Shown here: positions 5,123 through 9,611 of the stretch, in pieces
Layout: the number at the start of each line of letters is the position of its first letter
Position numbering within the stretch: position 1 is the stretch's first letter
NCBI GenBank assembly: GCA_959606705.1
Contig: CAUHLX010000087.1
Span: 1-9,611 of the forward strand
Length of the DNA stretch: 9,611 nucleotides
Direction of reading: 5' to 3'
Source of the DNA: an uncultured Bacillota bacterium
GTDB lineage: Bacteria; Bacillota; Clostridia; Peptostreptococcales; Anaerovoracaceae
Translations under genes and position numbers: made by a program
Notes under the pieces: model-generated
What the model was told of the DNA's origin: nothing
What the model saw: the letters and a program-made list of their open reading frames with translations, nothing else
Database searches by the model: none

Positions 5123-6589
5123 ATGAACATTAAAGTGAGCAAAACGTCAAAGACCCCGATCTACCTGCAAATATCGTCACAAATTAAGACCATGATTATT
5201 TCGAGGGAAATCATGGATGGTTTTATTCTGCCATCCGAACGGCTTATGGCCAAGAAGCTGGGGATTCATCGAAACACCGTGATCGCGGCTTACGCGCTGT
5301 TGGAACGGGAGGACCTGATCCATTCGGAGGAACGGATCGGATACCGTGTCTCCTATCCCCTGGAAGAGGAGACGGAGAAGGAAGAGCTGCCCAGAAGTGA
5401 TTTTAAGGCGGTCAATTGGGATGGTATCATCAAGGAAGAATATCAATATGTGGAGAAGACCTTCGACGACCTCTTCTCAAAATCTTATCTTGAAAACATC
5501 ATTTCCTTTGCGGGGGGCGTCGCTTCCTCCGCGGTATATACCGAAGAGGATCTGGTGAAAAGCATCGTGGATATCTTTTCGGATCGAAGAAATCTGGCGT
5601 TCTACAGCCCGTATCAAGGATATCATTCTCTGAGGCAGGAGATCTCTAACTTTATCAAAGAAAAAGGAATTTTGGTAAATCCTTCGGAAATTCAGATTTT
5701 CTCGGAGGCCAATCAGGCCATGGACTTTATCCTTACACTTCTGATCAATCCGGGTGACGTGGTATTGGCGGAAGAATATCTGTCTCCGGACGTGAAGCGG
5801 GCGTTGGATTTGGCCGGTGCGCGTATCATTACGGTGCCCATGGATCAGGATGGGATTTTGTGTGACCATTTGAACGCGCTGATCGAAAAGCATCGTCCGA
5901 AATTCCTTTATGTGAGCGCTAATTACAACGATCCCACCGGAATCTGCATGTCCGTGGAACGGAAGAAGAAAATTTTAGAACTATCCTATCGCTGCCGAGT
6001 GCCCATCATCGAGGATGACTGGACCTCGGATCTGACGCTGGAAGGACCGCCCTTGCCTACGGTGAAAGCGTTGGATCGCGGCAATAACGTGATTTACCTC
6101 TACACCTTTGCGCTGACCATGGTTCCCGGGATCAGCATTGCCTTCGCGGCGGCCCCCAAACCGCTGATTCGCAGTCTGCGTTATCTGGTTTCCGTTCGGC
6201 TGCTGAGCCTGGACTGGCTCCCCCAGAAGCTGGTGGAAACCTATCTGGCAACCGGGCTCTACGTGGACCGCATCAGCCTTTTTGTGGAGGATTATCGAAA
6301 AAAACGGGATCTCATGTGCCAATATTTGGACCAGGTCAAGGATTTGGGGGTGGAGTACCAAAAACCTTTGGGCGGAGTTTACCTCTGGTGCAGACTTCCC
6401 AATCACATCGACGTGAAGAAACTGTCCAAGGCGGCGCGCCTAAGGGGGGTCTATTTCATGCCGGGCTATGTGTTTTCCAGCGGGGGCGGAGCGAAGGAGA
6501 ATCACATTCGGCTGAGTTATTCCAACGCCACCGAAGAACAGATCAGGGAGGGAATGAAGATCCTGGTCGAGCTGATCCGAGAATTATAA
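5123..6589 (+). CDS. MocR/GabR-type regulator with PLP lysine replaced by Leu
   Basis: The product is 488 residues, with AGGA (5112-5115) 7 bases before ATG. Residues about 8-77 are a GntR-type winged helix (LPSERLMAKKLGIHRNTVIA). After a charged linker, residues about 125-485 are a fold-type I (class I) aminotransferase-like domain. Conserved landmarks are YSPYQGYHSLR (161-171), NDPTG (269-273), IIEDD (295-299) and the carboxylate-binding arginine in HIRLSYS (R463). In family members with PLP the Schiff-base lysine lies in a T/S-F-S-K-x-L-x-P-G-L-R motif. Here it reads TFALTMVPGIS (328-338), with Leu331 in place of Lys and Ala330 in place of Ser. The Tyr after ED-D is Trp300, and the phosphate-loop SGxQ-like motif reads SEANQ (194-198). 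Covalent PLP binding should therefore be impossible, and the effector may be another small molecule. The gene has its own promoter and terminator and points toward the downstream transporter operon. It probably regulates itself and that operon. Confidence 0.9.
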   Translation: MNIKVSKTSKTPIYLQISSQIKTMIISREIMDGFILPSERLMAKKLGIHRNTVIAAYALLEREDLIHSEERIGYRVSYPLEEETEKEELPRSDFKAVNWDGIIKEEYQYVEKTFDDLFSKSYLENIISFAGGVASSAVYTEEDLVKSIVDIFSDRRNLAFYSPYQGYHSLRQEISNFIKEKGILVNPSEIQIFSEANQAMDFILTLLINPGDVVLAEEYLSPDVKRALDLAGARIITVPMDQDGILCDHLNALIEKHRPKFLYVSANYNDPTGICMSVERKKKILELSYRCRVPIIEDDWTSDLTLEGPPLPTVKALDRGNNVIYLYTFALTMVPGISIAFAAAPKPLIRSLRYLVSVRLLSLDWLPQKLVETYLATGLYVDRISLFVEDYRKKRDLMCQYLDQVKDLGVEYQKPLGGVYLWCRLPNHIDVKKLSKAARLRGVYFMPGYVFSSGGGAKENHIRLSYSNATEEQIREGMKILVELIREL

Positions 6590-6603
6590 CAGCATCGGCG
6601 CGT

Positions 6604-6616
6604 CCCGAAATTCGGG
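6604..6616. other. 13-bp palindrome next to the MocR terminator
   Basis: CCCGAA and TTCGGG are perfect inverted repeats around a single A, ending directly before the terminator stem. It is probably part of the 3' structure of the MocR mRNA. A binding site is possible. Confidence 0.4.
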
Positions 6617-6663
6617 AAACACGCTTCCATTGCACTCATGGTGCGGCGGAAGCGTGTTTTTTT
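6617..6663 (+). terminator. Rho-independent terminator of the MocR gene
   Basis: AAACACGCTTCC (6617-6628) pairs with GGAAGCGTGTTT (6648-6659). An inner stem GCAC (6632-6635) / GTGC (6641-6644) stacks above it. Seven T (6657-6663) follow. It separates the regulator from the transporter operon, so the operon needs its own promoter. Confidence 0.9.
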
Positions 6664-6673
6664 ATGTGACAAG

Positions 6674-6704
6674 CTGGTACCCTGGAAAACGCAAAACCTG
6701 GTAC
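6674..6704 (+). promoter_or_regulatory. Paired CTGGTAC sites upstream of the transporter operon
   Basis: CTGGTAC occurs at 6674-6680 and 6698-6704, 24 bases apart, with a partial CTGG at 6682-6685. The core CTGGTA is identical to the pair in the MocR promoter (5049-5054 and 5091-5096). This suggests a shared operator for the MocR protein, although the spacing differs (24 against 42 bases). Confidence 0.5.
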
Positions 6705-6727
6705 TTTTATTTCAAGCGGGGAGAGAA

Positions 6728-6752
6728 TATTCTGAATTCACTAAAGAATTCA
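6728..6752 (+). promoter_or_regulatory. Weak -10 box and adjacent inverted repeat before the operon
   Basis: TATTCT (6728-6733) is a possible -10 box about 55 bases before the first gene, without a good -35, as expected if activation is needed. Beside it TGAATTC (6733-6739) and GAATTCA (6746-6752) form a perfect inverted repeat around 6 bases. It could be an operator or a leader hairpin. Confidence 0.35.
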
Positions 6753-6788
6753 TTGGCAGTATCAAACGACACATGGGAAGGAGAGGCA

Positions 6789-7742
6789 ATGTACAAGTAT
6801 ATTCTAAAAAGAATAGCAATGCTCATACCAGTGCTGATCGGCGTAAGCTTTGTCGTCTTTGTGATCATCAGCATGACCCCCGGAGATCCGGCGGCCGTCA
6901 TTCTGGGGAACGCCGCCACGGAGGAAAGCCTGGAAAGCCTGCGGGAGGAGATGGGCCTGAACGATCCCCTCATCGTCCGCTATGGAAATTATATGTGGGA
7001 TCTGCTGCACGGCGATTTCGGGAATTCCTATAAAACTCATCTGAGCGTGGCCAGTCAGATCATGGAAAAGCTCCCCAACACGATCATTCTTTCTTTAGGA
7101 GGAATGCTGGTGGCGGTGATCGTCGGAGTCCCGGTGGGAATCATCTGTGCGAAAAAGCAATATTCCATTTTCGACAACATCGCCATGACCTTTGCCCTGA
7201 TCGGGACCTCCGCGCCGGCGTTTTGGATGGGGCTCGTTCTCATCATCGCGTTTTCATTGACCCTTGGATGGCTGCCCTCCGGGGGAATGGGAGAGGGGGT
7301 GATCGGCTCGCTCAAGAGCCTGATCTTACCGGCCATTACCGTAGGCGCGGGAACCGGATCGGTGCTGGCCCGAATGACACGGTCCTCCATGCTGGAGGTC
7401 ATTCGCCAGGATTATGTCAGCACGGCCAGGGCCAAAGGGCTCAAGGAAAGCTTGATTACGCGCAGGCACATGCTGCGGAACGCCCTCATTCCGGTGGTGA
7501 CGGTGATCGGCCTGCAATTCGGGATCCTTTTAGGCGGCGCGGTGATGACGGAAACCGTCTTTGCCTGGCCGGGACTGGGCCGTTACGTCTTGGAGGCGGT
7601 AAAAATGAAGGATACTCCGGCGGTCATGGGTTCGGTGATCGTGATGGGGCTGATGTTTTCCCTGGTCAACTTATTCGTTGACATTTTATACGCCTACATC
7701 GACCCCAGAATCAAATCACAGTATAAACGTGTTAGACAATGA
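6789..7742 (+). CDS. Dpp/Opp-type ABC transporter permease 1
   Basis: This is an inner-membrane permease of the dipeptide/oligopeptide/nickel importer class (DppB/OppB side). ATG 6789 follows AAGGAG (6778-6783) by 5 bases and gives 317 residues beginning MYKYILKRIAMLIPVLIGVS, the usual N-terminus with its first membrane helix. The longer frame from 6630 would run back into the upstream terminator. Further features are GDFGNS (75-80) in the external loop, membrane segments near 10-28, 99-120, 131-158, 172-192, 235-255 and 280-303, and the cytoplasmic EAA coupling loop DYVSTARAKGL (208-218) to RNALIP (230-235), which contacts the ATPase. ETVFAWPGLGR (255-265) is typical of the family. The second permease starts 13 bases after its stop, so the two are co-transcribed. 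The substrate cannot be read from the permease. Peptides are most likely, while nickel, glutathione or sugar-peptide uptake remain possible. Confidence 0.92.
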   Translation: MYKYILKRIAMLIPVLIGVSFVVFVIISMTPGDPAAVILGNAATEESLESLREEMGLNDPLIVRYGNYMWDLLHGDFGNSYKTHLSVASQIMEKLPNTIILSLGGMLVAVIVGVPVGIICAKKQYSIFDNIAMTFALIGTSAPAFWMGLVLIIAFSLTLGWLPSGGMGEGVIGSLKSLILPAITVGAGTGSVLARMTRSSMLEVIRQDYVSTARAKGLKESLITRRHMLRNALIPVVTVIGLQFGILLGGAVMTETVFAWPGLGRYVLEAVKMKDTPAVMGSVIVMGLMFSLVNLFVDILYAYIDPRIKSQYKRVRQ

Positions 7743-7755
7743 GAGGGGACGGGCC

Positions 7756-8685
7756 ATGTTATTCAACCGGAAAAAAAGAACGGAATTTGTTTTAGGCACG
7801 GTGACGGGAGAACAGACCGGAAGAACGCTGTTTCAAGAAGTCGTAGCCCGGTTTCGCAGAAATAAAATGGCGATGGTGGGGATGTATATCCTGCTGATCC
7901 TTCTGACGATTTCCGCGGCGACGATCCTCATCGATCTCGTGACGGGAGGCAGCCTGTACAACGATTACGTCATACAGCAGAATCTCAGCAATAAGCTGCA
8001 GGGGCCCAGCACCGCTCACATCTTCGGCTGTGACGAGTACGGCCGGGACATCCTGCTGAGGATGATTTGGGGCGCCAGATATTCTCTGCTCTTAGGAATG
8101 TCCTCCATCCTATTCGCCGCGGCGGTGGGCGGTGTCCTGGGAGCCATCGCGGCGTATCGGGGAGGAATCGTGGACAACGTGATCATGCGCTGTATGGATA
8201 TCCTCCTGGCGATCCCCTACATGCTGCTGGCGATTGCCGTGGTATCCGCGCTGGGTCCCAGCCTGCCCAATTTGATGCTTTCCATCGGCATCCCGGAGAT
8301 CCCCGGGTTTGCCCGCATCGTCAGAGCCTCGGTGATGACGGTGAAGGACCGGGAGTTCGTGGAGGCGGCCCGGTCGTCGGGAGCCAGCGACCGGCGGATT
8401 TTATGGAAGTACATCATTCCCAATTGTCTGGCGCCGGTCATCGTCCAGATTTCCCTCAGCGTGGCCAACGCGATCCTTTCCATCGCCGGGCTGTCGTATA
8501 TCGGGCTGGGAATTCAGCCGCCGATTCCGGAGTGGGGAGCGATGCTCAACAGCGCGAGAAATTACATCAGAGACGCCATGCACATTACCATCATCCCCGG
8601 AATCGGGATTATGACGACCATTTTAGCGCTGAACGTATTCGGCGACGGGATTCGGGACGCTCTCGATCCGAAGTTGAAGGACTAG
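7756..8685 (+). CDS. Dpp/Opp-type ABC transporter permease 2
   Basis: This is the second permease (DppC/OppC side), 309 residues from ATG 7756. The ribosome site is the G-rich GAGAGGGGA at 7741-7749, which overlaps the end of the previous gene. The in-frame start at 7678 lies inside the first permease gene and lacks the family N-terminus. Residues about 26-38 (FQEVVARFRRNKM) and the helix at about 40-60 are the family's N-terminal segment. HIFGCDEYGRDILLR (88-102) is the signature loop, here with Cys92 where Thr is usual. The EAA loop is FVEAARSSGASD (201-212), followed by IIPNCLAPV (220-228). LSYIGLGIQPPIPEWG (246-261) and the C-terminal GDGIRDALDPKLKD (296-309) are standard. It forms the membrane channel with the first permease. 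The ATPase gene follows 12 bases after the stop. Confidence 0.92.
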   Translation: MLFNRKKRTEFVLGTVTGEQTGRTLFQEVVARFRRNKMAMVGMYILLILLTISAATILIDLVTGGSLYNDYVIQQNLSNKLQGPSTAHIFGCDEYGRDILLRMIWGARYSLLLGMSSILFAAAVGGVLGAIAAYRGGIVDNVIMRCMDILLAIPYMLLAIAVVSALGPSLPNLMLSIGIPEIPGFARIVRASVMTVKDREFVEAARSSGASDRRILWKYIIPNCLAPVIVQISLSVANAILSIAGLSYIGLGIQPPIPEWGAMLNSARNYIRDAMHITIIPGIGIMTTILALNVFGDGIRDALDPKLKD

Positions 8686-8697
8686 GAGGAATAGACG

Positions 8698-9611
8698 ATG
8701 GCAAATTTACTTGAAATCGAAGACCTGATCGTTCATTACGAAACCTCGGACGGCGTGGTGCACGCAGTCAACGGGATCGATTTGTCCATAGAGGAAGGCT
8801 CGGTTTTCGGACTAGTGGGAGAGACCGGGGCCGGAAAGACCACGCTGGCCAAGGCCATTATGAGACTCATCCCCACACCTCCCGGAGTCATCAAGAGCGG
8901 GGAAATCCAATTTCAGGGGAACCGTCTGCTGGGGCTTTCGGAGACGGAGATGCGAAAGATCCGGGGGCGTGAGATTTCCATGATTTTTCAGGACCCCATG
9001 ACCTCTCTGAACCCCGTTCTCAACATCGGAGAGCAGATCAGCGAGGTCATTGAGAACCATCAGAAGCTCTCCGGGGCCGCCGCCAGAAAAAAGGCGGAAG
9101 AAATGCTGGAGCTGGTGGGGATTCCGGCCATCCGGTACGAGGAATACCCCCATCAGTTTTCGGGAGGGATGAAACAGCGGGTCATCATCGCCATGGCGCT
9201 GGCCTGCAGTCCCAAGCTGCTGATCGCGGACGAGCCGACCACCGCCCTGGATGTAACCATTCAGGCGCAGATTTTGAAAATGATGCGGGACCTCAAGGCC
9301 GAGTTCAATACCGCCATCCTTCTGATCACCCACGACTTGGGAGTCATCGCGCAGAACTGTGACCACGTGGCGGTGGTTTACGCCGGAGAAATCGTGGAAC
9401 AAGCGGACGTCTATGAGATATTTCAGCATCCCCGGCATCCGTACACCATCGGGCTCCTGGAGGCGATCCCTAAGTTGAATCAAACGGTGAGGCGGCTGGT
9501 TCCCATTGAAGGACTGATGCCGGACCCCACCAAGCTGGCCGCCGGCTGCCGGTTTGCGGACCGCTGCCGATTCGCGGAAAAGGAGTGCGGAGAGATCCAT
9601 CCGGAAATGAT
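8698..9611 (+). CDS. Dpp/Opp-type ABC transporter ATPase, 3'-truncated
   Basis: ATG 8698 follows AGGAGGA (8684-8690), which overlaps the previous stop codon, by 7 bases. The frame is open for 304 residues to the window edge. Relatives have about 320-340 residues, so only the tail is missing. Motifs in order are Walker A GETGAGKTT (41-49), Q-loop IFQDPMTSLNP (96-106), signature FSGGMKQR (154-161), Walker B LLIADEPTTALD (174-185) and H-loop THD (211-213). The C-terminal oligopeptide/dipeptide-transporter extension begins near 235 with HPRHPYTIGLLEAIP (244-258). It includes the cysteine cluster at 284, 290 and 297, which in related proteins can bind an iron-sulfur cluster. The protein hydrolyses ATP to drive import through the two permeases. 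A second ATPase and a substrate-binding lipoprotein are expected downstream, since neither is seen in the window. Confidence 0.93.
   Translation, partial: MANLLEIEDLIVHYETSDGVVHAVNGIDLSIEEGSVFGLVGETGAGKTTLAKAIMRLIPTPPGVIKSGEIQFQGNRLLGLSETEMRKIRGREISMIFQDPMTSLNPVLNIGEQISEVIENHQKLSGAAARKKAEEMLELVGIPAIRYEEYPHQFSGGMKQRVIIAMALACSPKLLIADEPTTALDVTIQAQILKMMRDLKAEFNTAILLITHDLGVIAQNCDHVAVVYAGEIVEQADVYEIFQHPRHPYTIGLLEAIPKLNQTVRRLVPIEGLMPDPTKLAAGCRFADRCRFAEKECGEIHPEM

Noticed and set aside
6630..6788. N-terminal extension of the first permease
   Set aside because: It begins inside the MocR terminator hairpin and has no permease-like sequence. The typical N-terminus and a ribosome site are found at ATG 6789.
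7678..7755. N-terminal extension of the second permease
   Set aside because: It overlaps the end of the first permease gene in another frame and lacks family similarity. ATG 7756 has a ribosome site.
8812..9600. 262-codon open frame on the minus strand
   Set aside because: It lies fully antisense to the ABC ATPase, whose plus-strand frame carries all Walker and signature motifs. The minus frame shows no recognisable domain and is a by-product of GC-rich codon use.

Overview
The window looks like chromosomal DNA from an anaerobic, probably spore-forming member of the Clostridia (Firmicutes). The evidence is strong AGGAGG-type ribosome sites, a split transketolase C-terminal subunit, a 59-residue protein resembling a clostridial spore-surface family, and Firmicutes-type ATPases and regulators. 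No taxonomic marker gene is present, so this placement is inference.

Region 1 (1-530) is GC-rich core DNA: the 3' end of a transketolase-subunit gene closed by a long hairpin terminator. Region 2 (about 540-4180) is AT-richer accessory DNA. It holds an AlbA_2/RecG-like ATP-binding regulator whose linker is a 12-bp in-frame tandem repeat, a decayed IS3-type transposase on the minus strand, an AAA_14/DUF4143 ATPase, and the N-terminal remnant of a YobI-type P-loop NTPase. The remnant is stopped by a 6-bp tandem duplication.

Region 3 (4180-5120) is mostly non-coding. It contains one small gene (4403-4582), several hairpins, a possible short promoter-to-terminator transcription unit (about 4723-4979) with no convincing ORF, and the promoter of the next gene.

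Region 4 (5123-9611) is GC-rich again. It encodes a MocR/GabR-type regulator with its own terminator, followed by a Dpp/Opp-type ABC transporter operon: two permeases and an ATPase cut off by the window edge. The aminotransferase-like domain of the regulator has Leu where the PLP-binding lysine should be. The hexamer CTGGTA occurs twice in the regulator's own promoter region and twice just upstream of the transporter operon. I infer that an enzymatically dead, possibly PLP-independent MocR protein controls itself and the uptake of a peptide or peptide-like solute. This is the most interesting hypothesis in the window.

No rRNA, tRNA, CRISPR array or intact mobile element was seen.
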